Assembly: GCF_000428145.1 (NCBI RefSeq)
Contig: NZ_ATZJ01000035.1
Coordinates: 1-43,880 of the forward strand
Direction of reading: 5' to 3'
DNA: 43,880 nt
Source of the DNA: Chitinilyticum litopenaei DSM 21440
Lineage (GTDB): Bacteria > Pseudomonadota > Gammaproteobacteria > Burkholderiales > Chitinibacteraceae
The translations under genes and the position numbers were made by a program. Shown piece by piece: positions 15,634 through 24,358 of this stretch. The notes beneath the pieces are model-generated. The model was not told the DNA's origin. It ran no database searches and saw only the letters and a program-made list of their open reading frames with translations. Every line of letters begins with the position of its first letter. The first letter of the stretch is position 1.

Positions 15634-16431
15634 ATGTCCCGAATTCAATCCACGCTGGAAGCCCTCAAGGCTTCCGGCCGCAAGGCGCTGATTCCCTTCA
15701 TTACCGCCGGCGATCCGCAGCCGGATGCCACGGTTGCCGCCATGCACGCGCTGGTGGCCGGCGGCGCCGACATTGTCGAGCTTGGCGTGCCTTTTTCCGA
15801 TCCGATGGCCGATGGCCCGGTGATTCAGCGGGCGTCCGAGCGGGCGCTGGCGCACGGCATGACGCTGACCCGCGTGCTGGCCATGGTGGCGGAGTTCCGC
15901 AAGACCGACAGCAAGACGCCGGTCGTGCTGATGGGCTACGCCAATCCGGTGGAGGCCATGGGCTATGAGGCCTTTGCCGAAGCGGCCCGCGCTGCCGGTG
16001 TCGACGGCGTACTGACGGTGGATCTGCCGCCGGAAGAGGCCGAAGCCTGCGCTGCCGCGCTGAAAGCCCAGGGCATCGATCTGATCTTCCTGCTGGCGCC
16101 GACCACCACGGAAGACCGGGTGGCGCATGTGGCCCGGCTTGCCAGCGGCTATGTGTACTACGTGTCGCTGAAGGGCGTCACCGGTGCGGCCAATCTGGAT
16201 GTCACCAGTGTTGCCGACAAGCTGGCGACACTGCGCCAGCATCTGAGCATCCCGATCGGGGTCGGTTTTGGCATCCGCGATGCCGCGACGGCGCAGCAAG
16301 TGGCGGGCATTGCCGATGCGGTGGTGATCGGCTCGCGCTTGGTGCAGGAAATGGAAGCCGGCGCCGCCGGCCTCAACGATCGTCTGACCACCTTCCTGAC
16401 GGGTGTGCGTCAGGCGATGGATCAGGCATAA
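15634..16431 (+). CDS. trpA: Tryptophan synthase alpha chain
   Basis: This 265-residue TIM barrel cleaves indole-3-glycerol phosphate and channels indole to TrpB. Catalytic Glu49 and Asp60 fall in VELGVPFSDPMADGP, at the same numbers as in the Salmonella enzyme. VSLKGVTGA and GVGFGIRD form the phosphate site. It is the last trp gene of the block. A strong hairpin follows at 16457-16479 before accD, so the transcript may be partly attenuated there. Confidence 0.98.
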   Translation: MSRIQSTLEALKASGRKALIPFITAGDPQPDATVAAMHALVAGGADIVELGVPFSDPMADGPVIQRASERALAHGMTLTRVLAMVAEFRKTDSKTPVVLMGYANPVEAMGYEAFAEAARAAGVDGVLTVDLPPEEAEACAAALKAQGIDLIFLLAPTTTEDRVAHVARLASGYVYYVSLKGVTGAANLDVTSVADKLATLRQHLSIPIGVGFGIRDAATAQQVAGIADAVVIGSRLVQEMEAGAAGLNDRLTTFLTGVRQAMDQA

Positions 16432-16456
16432 TCCGCCGCTTTGCAGAATCTGTTGA

Positions 16457-16479
16457 ACGGGCCGGGCGTTCCGGCCCGT
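16457..16479. terminator. 9-bp GC-rich hairpin between trpA and accD
   Basis: ACGGGCCGG (16457-16465) pairs exactly with CCGGCCCGT (16471-16479) around the loop GCGTT. No U tract follows, so it is not a canonical intrinsic terminator. It could be a pause site, an mRNA end-stabilising structure or a Rho-associated element. Confidence 0.45.
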
Positions 16480-16556
16480 AGCCATGCTGATTGCGCCGGG
16501 CCGGTCGTGCCTGCTGCAACACCGACTGGTATCAACAGGCAGTACAGGAGATTCCC

Positions 16557-17423
16557 ATGAGCTGGTTGCAAAAACTGCTGCCACCGAAAATCAAGAGCCG
16601 CAATAACGGCGGCAAGTCGGGCGTGCCCGAAGGATTGTGGAGCAAGTGCAACGCCTGCAGTGCCGTGCTGTACCGCACGGACCTGGAAAACAATCTGGAT
16701 GTCTGCCCGAAATGCGGTTACCACAATGCCGTGCCCGCACGCCGGCGACTGGACATCCTGCTGGATGCCGAGGGCCGTTTCGAGATTGGCGCGGAAGTGC
16801 GTCCGGTCGACATCCTCAAGTTCAAGGACAGCAAGCGCTATCCGGATCGCATCAGTGCCGCCCAGGAAGACACCGGCGAAGACGATGCGCTGGTGGTGAT
16901 GCAGGGCGCAATCCATAACGTGCCGTGCGTGGTCGCCGCCTTCGAATTCAAGTTCATCGGCGGTTCGATGGGCTCGGTGGTGGGCGAGCGTTTCGTGCGT
17001 GGCGTGAAAACCGCGCTCGACAACAATCTGCCCTTCGTCTGCGTAGCCGCTTCGGGCGGCGCCCGCATGCAGGAAGGCTTGAATTCGCTGATGCAGATGG
17101 CCAAGACCAGCGCCATCCTCACCAAGCTTTCCGAGCAACGCCTGCCTTTCGTTTCCGTGCTCACCGATCCGACCATGGGCGGTGTTTCGGCATCGTTTGC
17201 CTTCCTGGGTGACGTGGTAATCGGCGAGCCCGGCGCGCTGATCGGCTTTGCCGGCCCGCGCGTGATCGAGCAGACCGTGCGCGAAACCCTGCCAGAAGGG
17301 TTCCAGCGTTCCGAGTTCCTGCTGGAAAAGGGCGCGATCGACATGATCGTCGACCGTCGCGACATGCGCCGCAAGCTGGCCGACCTGCTGACGTTGCTCG
17401 GCAAGCAAGCCGCCATCGGCTGA
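16557..17423 (+). CDS. accD: Acetyl-CoA carboxylase carboxyltransferase beta subunit
   Basis: This 288-residue subunit pairs with AccA and transfers the carboxyl group from biotin to acetyl-CoA, the first step of fatty acid synthesis. A four-cysteine zinc ribbon is visible: Cys31, 34, 50 and 53 (CNAC and CPKC). The crotonase-fold core follows (ASGGARMQEG, MGGVSASFAFLGD, IGFAGPRVIEQT). AGGAG lies before the ATG. The stop overlaps the folC start (TGATG). The accD-folC-SPOR-cvpA-purF order is widely conserved in proteobacteria. Confidence 0.98.
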   Translation: MSWLQKLLPPKIKSRNNGGKSGVPEGLWSKCNACSAVLYRTDLENNLDVCPKCGYHNAVPARRRLDILLDAEGRFEIGAEVRPVDILKFKDSKRYPDRISAAQEDTGEDDALVVMQGAIHNVPCVVAAFEFKFIGGSMGSVVGERFVRGVKTALDNNLPFVCVAASGGARMQEGLNSLMQMAKTSAILTKLSEQRLPFVSVLTDPTMGGVSASFAFLGDVVIGEPGALIGFAGPRVIEQTVRETLPEGFQRSEFLLEKGAIDMIVDRRDMRRKLADLLTLLGKQAAIG

Positions 17424-18712
17424 TGCTGCCGGCCAAACCGCACGCCAGCGCCACGCTTGCCGAGTGGCTGGCCTATCTCGAAAACCTGCATCCGCGCGCC
17501 ATCGACATGGGGCTCGAGCGTGTCGCCACCGTGCGCGACCGCCTGGGGCTGAAGCCCGGCTGTCCGGTGCTGACCGTGGGTGGCACCAACGGCAAGGGTT
17601 CGGTCTGCGCCATGCTGAGCGCCATGCTGAGCGCGGCCGGCTACAAGGTCGGCACCTACACTTCGCCACACCTGCTGCAGTACAACGAGCGGGTGATGGT
17701 CAATCTGCAGCCGGTCAGCGATGCGTCGCTGACTTCGGCTTTCGCCGCCATCGACGCCGCCCGGCAGGATGTGTCGCTGAGCTATTTCGAGTTTGGCACG
17801 CTGGCAGCGGTCATGGTGTTCATGGCTGCGGATGTCGATGTCATGGTGCTGGAAGTCGGCCTCGGGGGGCGGCTGGATGCCGTCAATGCCTTTGATGCCG
17901 ACGTCGCGGCCATCGTCAGCATCGGGCTTGACCATCAAGCCTATCTGGGAGACACGCGTGAAGCGGTTGCGCAGGAAAAAGCGGGCATCTACCGCGCTGG
18001 CCGCCCTGCATTTTGCGCGGACCCGGAGCCGCCGCAAAGCCTGCTGGCAGCGGCCGCGCACTGCGGATGTGAATTGCACCTGATCGGGCGCGATTATGGC
18101 TACCAGCGCAATGGCGAAGGCCAGCAATGGTCCTGGTGGGGGCCGGGCGCGGCGCGACGGCATGCCTTGCCCTTGCCGGCCCTGCGCGGTGCTTACCAGC
18201 TGGGCAATGCCGCGCTGGCCATTGCCATGCTCGATGCCTGCAAGGATCGGCTTGCCGTGCCACTGGGCGCCATCAAGCGCGGTTTGCTGGAAGTCGAGTG
18301 GCCGGCACGTTGCCAGGTATTGCCCGGCAGGCCAGTAACAGTGCTGGATGTGGCGCATAACCCCCATGCTGCTGTCGTCCTGCGCGAAAGCTTGCAGCAA
18401 ATGGGCTTTGCCGCGCGCACGCATGCCGTCTTCGGCATGATGCAGGACAAGGATATTCCCGGTGTCGTCGCGCAACTGGCCGATCTCGTTGATGTCTGGC
18501 ACCTTGCGAGCCCCGAGCTGCCACGCGCGGCACCGACCGCGATGATGGCCGAAGCCGTCGTCGCTGCTGGCAGCACGGCCGAAGTCCATCAGCATGAATC
18601 GGTCGCCGCAGCCTACCGGGCTGCCTGTGAGCGTGCAGGCGAAGCTGATAGAATCCTTGTCTTCGGATCCTTTTACACCGTGGCGGAAGTGCTTGCCGCC
18701 AGGAATCATTGA
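17423..18712 (+). CDS. folC: Bifunctional dihydrofolate/folylpolyglutamate synthase
   Basis: This 429-residue Mur-ligase-like enzyme adds glutamate to dihydropteroate and to folates using ATP. The P-loop is GGTNGKGS at residues 53-60. YTSPHLLQYNER, EVGLGGRLDAVN and LDVAHNPHA are further signatures. The lysine of LDHQAYLG...EKAGI would correspond to the carbamylated residue region. It begins at the overlapping TGATG after accD and ends against the SPOR gene. Confidence 0.96.
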   Translation: MLPAKPHASATLAEWLAYLENLHPRAIDMGLERVATVRDRLGLKPGCPVLTVGGTNGKGSVCAMLSAMLSAAGYKVGTYTSPHLLQYNERVMVNLQPVSDASLTSAFAAIDAARQDVSLSYFEFGTLAAVMVFMAADVDVMVLEVGLGGRLDAVNAFDADVAAIVSIGLDHQAYLGDTREAVAQEKAGIYRAGRPAFCADPEPPQSLLAAAAHCGCELHLIGRDYGYQRNGEGQQWSWWGPGAARRHALPLPALRGAYQLGNAALAIAMLDACKDRLAVPLGAIKRGLLEVEWPARCQVLPGRPVTVLDVAHNPHAAVVLRESLQQMGFAARTHAVFGMMQDKDIPGVVAQLADLVDVWHLASPELPRAAPTAMMAEAVVAAGSTAEVHQHESVAAAYRAACERAGEADRILVFGSFYTVAEVLAARNH

Positions 18713-18714
18713 GC

Positions 18715-19467
18715 ATGGCCAATCAAAACCTTTCCGAAGAGCTGCTGCAACTCAGGAAGCGCGCCCGGCGCCGGCTGATTGGCGCCATTGCCCTGGTCAT
18801 TTTTGCCCTGTGCGTACTCTGGACCGCGCTGGACAGCCAGCCGCCGGCGAGCATGGTTTCCAGCCAGCCTGTCGAAGTCATTTCCAGCGCACCGGCGCTT
18901 GCGGCTCCGGTTGCCGCCGTGCCGGCCGCCAGTGAAACGCTCGCCGCGGAAAATGCCAACGCCGATGTGGTGATTGCCAGTGCCGGTGCCAGCCTGGCCA
19001 GTGAAGCCTTGCCGGGCCGTCTGGTCAATGTCCAGCAACCTCCTGCTGAAACCGCAGCGGAAGAGGTCGAGCCGGTCGCTCCCGCAGTCGCCCCCACGCC
19101 GAAGGCCAAGCCGACGCCAAGGCCCACGGTCAAGCCGACCAGCCGCCCCGTGGTCAAGCCCACGACTGATCCGCAGCGCATTCTCGATGGCCTTGATGAT
19201 CCTTCCTCCCCGACACCCAAGCCGGCCGCCAGGGCCGAGCGGTATTTCATCCAGGTGGGTGCCTATTCCGATGCGGCCAAGGCGGCGGCCATCGTCGCCA
19301 GAATGAAGGGGGCCGGTCTGCCGGCCAGCAGCGATACGGTCGAGACCAGGGAGAAGGGTACACTGACGCGTGTCCGTCTTGGTCCCACCAGCAACGAAGC
19401 ACTGGCGCGCGAATGGCTGGCCAAACTGCAGGCGCTGGGTCTGGATGGCCGGATTGTGACCAAGTAA
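18715..19467 (+). CDS. SPOR-domain membrane protein (DedD-like)
   Basis: This 250-residue protein has one N-terminal membrane span near residues 22-41 (IGAIALVIFALCVLWTAL). A long Ala/Pro/Lys/Thr-rich periplasmic linker follows, with PTPKAKPTPRPTVKPTSRP. The C-terminal SPOR domain begins at RYFIQVGAYSDAAKA near residue 178. SPOR domains bind denuded septal peptidoglycan, and DedD contributes to cell division. ATG 18715 has AGGA 10 bases upstream; TTG 18709 in frame is an alternative. The gene lies between folC and cvpA, the usual place for dedD. Confidence 0.9.
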   Translation: MANQNLSEELLQLRKRARRRLIGAIALVIFALCVLWTALDSQPPASMVSSQPVEVISSAPALAAPVAAVPAASETLAAENANADVVIASAGASLASEALPGRLVNVQQPPAETAAEEVEPVAPAVAPTPKAKPTPRPTVKPTSRPVVKPTTDPQRILDGLDDPSSPTPKPAARAERYFIQVGAYSDAAKAAAIVARMKGAGLPASSDTVETREKGTLTRVRLGPTSNEALAREWLAKLQALGLDGRIVTK

Positions 19468-19474
19468 GAATGCG

Positions 19475-19966
19475 ATGACCCTGTTCGACTATGTGGTGCT
19501 GGTCATCATCGGACTCTCCATCCTGCTGTCGGTCATGCGCGGGCTGGTGATGGAGGTGCTGGCCCTGCTGGCCTGGGTGCTGGCTGTCTGGCTGGCCTGC
19601 CAGTATGCCGATGAGCTGAGCGTGCTCGCACCGGCGAGTCTGCCCAATGACAGCCTCCGCTACCTGGCGGCCTTTGTCGCGATCTTTTTCCTTACCTGGG
19701 TGGTATCGGCCATTCTGCGCATTACCCTGAATGCCTTCCTGAAGGCTTCGGGCCTCAAGCCGCTGGACCGGATCATGGGGGCCGGCTTTGGCCTGTTGCG
19801 CGGTTATCTGTTTGTGTTGATGCTGGTGATTCTGGCTGGCCTGACCAGTCTGCCGCGCCAGCCGCTCTGGCGGGATGCCATGTTCAGCAGCGTGCTGGAA
19901 GAGAGCGTGGGCTGGGTGAGGCCCTGGCTGCCGGCCGTGCTGGGACAGAATCTCAAATATGAGTAG
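19475..19966 (+). CDS. cvpA: CvpA family membrane protein
   Basis: This 163-residue inner-membrane protein has four predicted spans (YVVLVIIGLSILLSV, VLALLAWVLAVWLAC, LAAFVAIFFLTWVVSAI and YLFVLMLVILAGL). The segment GLKPLDRIMGAGFGLLRG is the family signature. CvpA is needed for colicin V production in E. coli and is linked to envelope homeostasis; its direct function is not settled. It starts 8 bases after the SPOR gene and is followed by purF, as in E. coli. Confidence 0.93.
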   Translation: MTLFDYVVLVIIGLSILLSVMRGLVMEVLALLAWVLAVWLACQYADELSVLAPASLPNDSLRYLAAFVAIFFLTWVVSAILRITLNAFLKASGLKPLDRIMGAGFGLLRGYLFVLMLVILAGLTSLPRQPLWRDAMFSSVLEESVGWVRPWLPAVLGQNLKYE

Positions 19967-20037
19967 TGCGGCATGGCCAGCTCCGGCCTGCCTGTGAAGC
20001 AAATTGTTGTTTTCTTGGATTCAAAGGGACTTAACCC

Positions 20038-21570
20038 ATGTGTGGCATTGTCGGCGTCGTGGCCAAAACACCGGTAAATCAGTTGCTCTATGACGGTCTG
20101 CTGATGCTTCAGCATCGCGGGCAGGATGCGGCAGGGATCGTAACGGCCGAAGGCCAGCGCCTGCACATGCACAAGGGCCAGGGCCTGGTGCGCGATGTCT
20201 TTCGCACGCGCAATATGCGTTCGCTGCTTGGCAATGCCGGCATTGGCCATGTCCGTTATCCGACCGCCGGCTCCGCGTCCAGTCTGGCCGAGGCTCAGCC
20301 GTTTTATGTCAACAGCCCGTTTGGCATCGTGCTTGCGCACAATGGCAATCTGACCAATGACAAGCAGCTCAAGGACGAGATGTACCGCACCGATCTGCGG
20401 CACATCAACACCAACTCCGACTCGGAAGCGCTGCTGAATGTGTTTGCCCACGAACTGTCGCGCCGTGTGCAGGGGCCGCATCTGGATGTCGCCACCATTT
20501 TTGATTCGGTCGCCGCTGTCCATCGCCGCGTGAAGGGTGCCTACGCCGTTGTTGCCATCATTGCCGGTTTCGGCCTCGTGGCCTTCCGCGATCCGCACGG
20601 CATTCGTCCCCTGTCGCTGGGTCGCCACGACACGGCCGAGGGGGCCGAGTATGTGGTTGCCTCCGAATCGGTGGTGCTCGATACCCTGGGTTTCCGCTTC
20701 GAGCGCGATGTCGCGCCGGGCGAAGCCCTGTTCATTGCTTTTGATGGTCAGCTGCACAGCAAGCAATGCCATCCGAGTCCGCAGCTGGTGCCCTGCATTT
20801 TCGAGCACGTGTATTTCGCGCGTCCGGATACCGTCATCGACGGCATTTCCGTGCATGAAGCGCGCCTGAAAATGGGCGAGCAGCTGGCCGAGAAGGTGCG
20901 TTCGATGGTGCCGGCGCTGGATATCGATGTCGTGATCCCGATCCCGGACACCAGCCGCGACTCCGCGATGGAGCTGGCGCTGGCGCTTGGCAAACCGTAT
21001 CGCGAAGGCTTCATGAAAAACCGCTATATCGGCCGCACCTTCATCATGCCGGGCCAGGCCAGCCGCAAAAAGTCGGTGCGCCAGAAACTCAATCCGATCG
21101 CGGTCGAGTTCCGTGGCAAGAATGTGCTGCTGGTTGATGATTCCATCGTGCGTGGCACGACTTCCAAGGAAATCGTGCAGATGGTGCGCGATTGCGGCGC
21201 GAAAAAGGTTTACCTGGCTTCGGCTGCGCCGCCGGTCAAGTTCCCTCATGTCTACGGCATCGACATGCCCACGCGTGCCGAGCTGATCGCCACCGGGCGC
21301 AATGCCGAGCAGATTGCCGCCGAAATCTCGGCCGATGCAGTCATTTACCAGGATCTGTCGGCCTTGATCCAGGCCTGTACGGACGCTAGCGGTGGACGCA
21401 TTACCAAGTTCGAAACATCCTGCTTTGATGGTAATTACATCACTGGCGATGTCAGCGATGCCTATCTTGACGAGCTGGAGGCCAAGCGCCTTTCACCCTT
21501 GTCGACGAAGGCCGAGGCCAGTGCCAATCTCGATCTGAATATCGGTGTGGCCGAGCAGAACCTGATCTAA
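20038..21570 (+). CDS. purF: Amidophosphoribosyltransferase
   Basis: This 510-residue enzyme makes phosphoribosylamine from PRPP and glutamine, the committed step of purine synthesis. The mature N-terminal nucleophile is Cys2 (MCGIVGVV). The glutaminase domain continues with RYPTAGSASSLAEAQPF and HNGNLTN. The phosphoribosyltransferase PRPP loop is VLLVDDSIVRGTTS near residues 363-376. There is no propeptide and no iron-sulphur cysteine cluster, so it is the E. coli type. Two hairpins follow before metZ. Confidence 0.98.
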   Translation: MCGIVGVVAKTPVNQLLYDGLLMLQHRGQDAAGIVTAEGQRLHMHKGQGLVRDVFRTRNMRSLLGNAGIGHVRYPTAGSASSLAEAQPFYVNSPFGIVLAHNGNLTNDKQLKDEMYRTDLRHINTNSDSEALLNVFAHELSRRVQGPHLDVATIFDSVAAVHRRVKGAYAVVAIIAGFGLVAFRDPHGIRPLSLGRHDTAEGAEYVVASESVVLDTLGFRFERDVAPGEALFIAFDGQLHSKQCHPSPQLVPCIFEHVYFARPDTVIDGISVHEARLKMGEQLAEKVRSMVPALDIDVVIPIPDTSRDSAMELALALGKPYREGFMKNRYIGRTFIMPGQASRKKSVRQKLNPIAVEFRGKNVLLVDDSIVRGTTSKEIVQMVRDCGAKKVYLASAAPPVKFPHVYGIDMPTRAELIATGRNAEQIAAEISADAVIYQDLSALIQACTDASGGRITKFETSCFDGNYITGDVSDAYLDELEAKRLSPLSTKAEASANLDLNIGVAEQNLI

Positions 21571-21613
21571 CACCGTTACAGCAGGGGCGCTTGCCCTGCT
21601 TGATAATCGGTGT
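21571..21613. terminator. Extended hairpin after purF
   Basis: AGCAGGG (21580-21586) pairs with CCCTGCT (21594-21600). The stem extends outward through CACCG-TTA and TAA-T-CGGTG with one bulged base. No clean U tract follows. It probably acts together with the second hairpin at 21629-21648 to shape the purF transcript end. Confidence 0.5.
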
Positions 21614-21628
21614 AAGCCAATAATAACC

Positions 21629-21648
21629 ACGGGGGCAGTTGCCCCCGT
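21629..21648. terminator. 8-bp GC hairpin between purF and metZ
   Basis: ACGGGGGC (21629-21636), loop AGTT, GCCCCCGT (21641-21648). It is strong but followed by TTGTCGTC rather than a U run. It lies just before the metZ ribosome binding site, so it may instead affect metZ translation. Confidence 0.5.
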
Positions 21649-21664
21649 TGTCGTCTGGAGACGC

Positions 21665-22852
21665 ATGATGATTTTTGACGAGTTTGATGAATTGCACCCG
21701 GAAACGCTGGCCGTGCGCGCCGGCTCCCTGCGCAGTGAATTCGGCGAGCATTCCGATGCCTTGCACCTGACTTCCAGCTTTTGCGTGGGCAGCGCCGAAG
21801 AGGCATCGCTGAAATTCACCAACCAGATTCCGGGTTATATCTACTCGCGCTTTACCAACCCGACTGTCACCGCCTTCGAGCAGCGCCTGGCGGCGCTGGA
21901 GGGCGGGGAGACGGCGATTGCCACCGCCAGCGGCATGGCGGCCATCCTGTCGCTGGGCATGGCGCATCTGAAGGCGGGTGATCACGTCGTCGCATCCAAT
22001 GGCCTGTTCGGCGCAACCATCCAGTTGTTCAATACCTATTTCAGCAAGTTCGGCGTCGAAGTCAGCTATGCAGCCCCGACCGATCCAGCGGCCTGGGCTG
22101 CGGCAGTCAGGCCAAATACCCGGCTGTTTTTCCTGGAAACACCCAGCAACCCGCTGACCGAGGTCGCCGACATTGCCGCCATCGCGGCAATTGCCCATGA
22201 GAATGGCGCGATTCTGGCGGTCGACAATTGCTTCTGCACGCCAATCCTGCAACAGCCGCTGAAGCTGGGCGCCGATCTGGTCGTCCATTCCGGCACCAAA
22301 TACCTGGATGGCCAGGGGCGTGTATTGGGCGGGGCAGTGGTTGGCAGCAAGGCGCTGGTCGACCCCGTCTATCTCTTTCTGCGCACGGCCGGCCCCAGCC
22401 TGTCGCCATTCAATGCCTGGGTGATGCTCAAGGGGCTGGAGACGCTGCCGCTGCGCATGCGTGCACACTGCGACAATGCCCTGAAACTGGCGCAATGGCT
22501 GGAAGCCCAGCCGCAAATCGAGCGTGTTTTCTACCCGGGCCTGGCCTCGCATCCCCAGCATGCGCTGGCGGCACGCCAGCAAAATGGCGGTGGCGGCATC
22601 GTGTCTTTCGAGGTCATAGGGGGCAAGGATGCCGCCTGGAGGCTGGTCGATGCCGTGCAGTTGATGAGTCGTACCGCCAATCTGGGTGATACGCGCACCA
22701 CGATTACCCATCCGGCAACCACAACGCACGGTCGGGTCACGGCGGAAGCACGCGCAGCGGCAGGCATCCGTGATGGCCTGATCCGCATCTCGGTCGGGCT
22801 CGAGCATGTCGATGATCTGATCGCCGATTTGCAGCGCGGCCTCGCCGGCTGA
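21665..22852 (+). CDS. metZ: O-succinylhomoserine sulfhydrylase
   Basis: This 395-residue PLP enzyme of the Cys/Met metabolism family makes homocysteine directly from O-succinylhomoserine and sulphide. The PLP lysine is Lys212 in HSGTKYLDGQGRVLGG. ETPSNPLTEVADI and YSRFTNPTVTAFEQRLAALEGGE are family signatures. Placement after purF, and the sequence type, favour MetZ over MetB or MetC. GGAG precedes the first of two adjacent ATGs; starting at the second removes only one residue. Confidence 0.93.
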   Translation: MMIFDEFDELHPETLAVRAGSLRSEFGEHSDALHLTSSFCVGSAEEASLKFTNQIPGYIYSRFTNPTVTAFEQRLAALEGGETAIATASGMAAILSLGMAHLKAGDHVVASNGLFGATIQLFNTYFSKFGVEVSYAAPTDPAAWAAAVRPNTRLFFLETPSNPLTEVADIAAIAAIAHENGAILAVDNCFCTPILQQPLKLGADLVVHSGTKYLDGQGRVLGGAVVGSKALVDPVYLFLRTAGPSLSPFNAWVMLKGLETLPLRMRAHCDNALKLAQWLEAQPQIERVFYPGLASHPQHALAARQQNGGGGIVSFEVIGGKDAAWRLVDAVQLMSRTANLGDTRTTITHPATTTHGRVTAEARAAAGIRDGLIRISVGLEHVDDLIADLQRGLAG

Positions 22853-22857
22853 TGAGA

Positions 22858-22882
22858 AACAGGCCACCCGGGGTGGCCTGTT
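22858..22882. terminator. Bidirectional terminator between convergent metZ and sstT
   Basis: AACAGGCCACC (22858-22868), loop CGG, GGTGGCCTGTT (22872-22882): a perfect 11-bp stem. It lies 6 bases after the metZ stop and 29 bases from the end of sstT, so it serves both convergent genes. Confidence 0.85.
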
Positions 22883-22910
22883 GTCATTCAGGACTGCTGA
22901 CAGGGCGGGC

Positions 22911-24173
22911 TTACGCCGTTTCGTTGGCGAGCGTGCCGGCTGCGGCCTGGCCCGCGCCTTCCCGGGCCGATTCGGCAGCGATGCAGGCAGCGGCGGTGAA
23001 CAGCACGTCGGTCGAGCTGTTGAGTGCCGTTTCAGCCGAATCCTGCACGACACCGATGATGAAACCAACGGCAACCACCTGCATGGCCACGTCGTTATTG
23101 ATGCCAAAGAGGCTGCAAGCCAGCGGAATCAGCAGCAGTGAACCGCCTGCCACACCCGAGGCGCCGCAGGCGCCAATTGCGGAAATCACGCTCAGCAGCA
23201 ATGCTGTCGGCAGATCCACCTTGATCCCCAGGGTATGCACGGCGGCAAGGCCCAGTACGGAGATGGTGATGGCTGCGCCCGCCATATTGATCGTGGCGCC
23301 CAGCGGAATCGAAACCGAGTAGGTGTCTTCGTGCAGGCCCAGGCGCTTGCACAGCTGCAGGTTGACCGGGATGTTGGCCGCCGAGCTGCGGGTGAAGAAG
23401 GCCGTGATGCCGCTTTCACGCAGACAGGTGAGTACCAGCGGGTAGGGGTTGCGGCGAATGGTCAGGAACACGATCAGCGGGTTTACCACCAGTGCCACGA
23501 AGACCATGGCGCCGACCAGCACCAGCAGCAGGTGCGAATAGCCCAGCAAGGAGGCAAAGCCGGTAGTCGCCACCGACTCGGCCACCAGGCCAAACACGCC
23601 AAAGGGCGCAAAGCGGATGACCAGCTGCACGATGCGGGTGATGGCGCCGGCTACTTCCGTGATGGCCTCTTTGGTCGTGGCGCTGGCGTGCTGCAGGGCA
23701 ATGCCCAGTGCCACGGCCCAGGCCAGGATGCCGATGTAATTGCCGCCGGCAATGGCCTTGACCGGATTCTCGAAGACCTGGAACAGCAGCGTCTTCAGTA
23801 CTTCGGTGATGCCGCCCGGCGCCGTCGTGCTGCCGGCAGGCGCAACCAGGGTCAGGCTGGACGGGAACAGGAAGCTGGCGGCTACGCCGACCAGCGCTGC
23901 AGCGAAGGTGCCAAGCAGGTAGAGCACGATGACCGAGCGCATATTGCTGTCGCCGCCTTGCTTGCGGGCAGCGATCGAAGCGGTCACCAGGAAAAACACC
24001 AGCACCGGTGCGACTGCCTTCAGCCCGCTGACAAACACCGAGCCGAGCAGGGCGGCGGATTTGCCCAGGGTCGGCGACAGTAGCGCGACGACAATGCCCA
24101 TTGCCATGCCGCACAGGATTTGCAGGACGATATTGCCCCGCAGGAAGGATTCGAAGATTGCTTTCGGATTCAT
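22911..24173 (-). CDS. sstT: Serine/threonine:sodium symporter SstT
   Basis: This 420-residue secondary transporter of the dicarboxylate/amino acid:cation symporter family imports serine and threonine with sodium. Long segments match E. coli SstT: CLRESGITAFFTRSSAANIPVN, TYSVSIPLGATINMAGAAIT and GACGASGVAGGSLLLIPLA. About eight membrane helices and two re-entrant loops are expected from the family. The E. coli protein has 414 residues. It is a single gene convergent with metZ, and its 185-base upstream gap is shared with the divergent DAHP synthase gene. Confidence 0.95.
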   Translation of the reverse strand: MNPKAIFESFLRGNIVLQILCGMAMGIVVALLSPTLGKSAALLGSVFVSGLKAVAPVLVFFLVTASIAARKQGGDSNMRSVIVLYLLGTFAAALVGVAASFLFPSSLTLVAPAGSTTAPGGITEVLKTLLFQVFENPVKAIAGGNYIGILAWAVALGIALQHASATTKEAITEVAGAITRIVQLVIRFAPFGVFGLVAESVATTGFASLLGYSHLLLVLVGAMVFVALVVNPLIVFLTIRRNPYPLVLTCLRESGITAFFTRSSAANIPVNLQLCKRLGLHEDTYSVSIPLGATINMAGAAITISVLGLAAVHTLGIKVDLPTALLLSVISAIGACGASGVAGGSLLLIPLACSLFGINNDVAMQVVAVGFIIGVVQDSAETALNSSTDVLFTAAACIAAESAREGAGQAAAGTLANETA

Positions 24174-24358
24174 GGCCCGGCCTTTTTACGCGAGATGCAC
24201 ACGACAGCATCAGAGCACGGCCGGCGGTGCGCATATATTGGGAGAAGCGCTAACATGCCTGTCGCATCCCGGGCTGCGGCGGCGAAAAACCGGCAGGCCG
24301 GGACTTGCCGCGGGGCGTCTGCTAGAGTTACGGCCTTGAACAGGATTGAGGTGTGACG

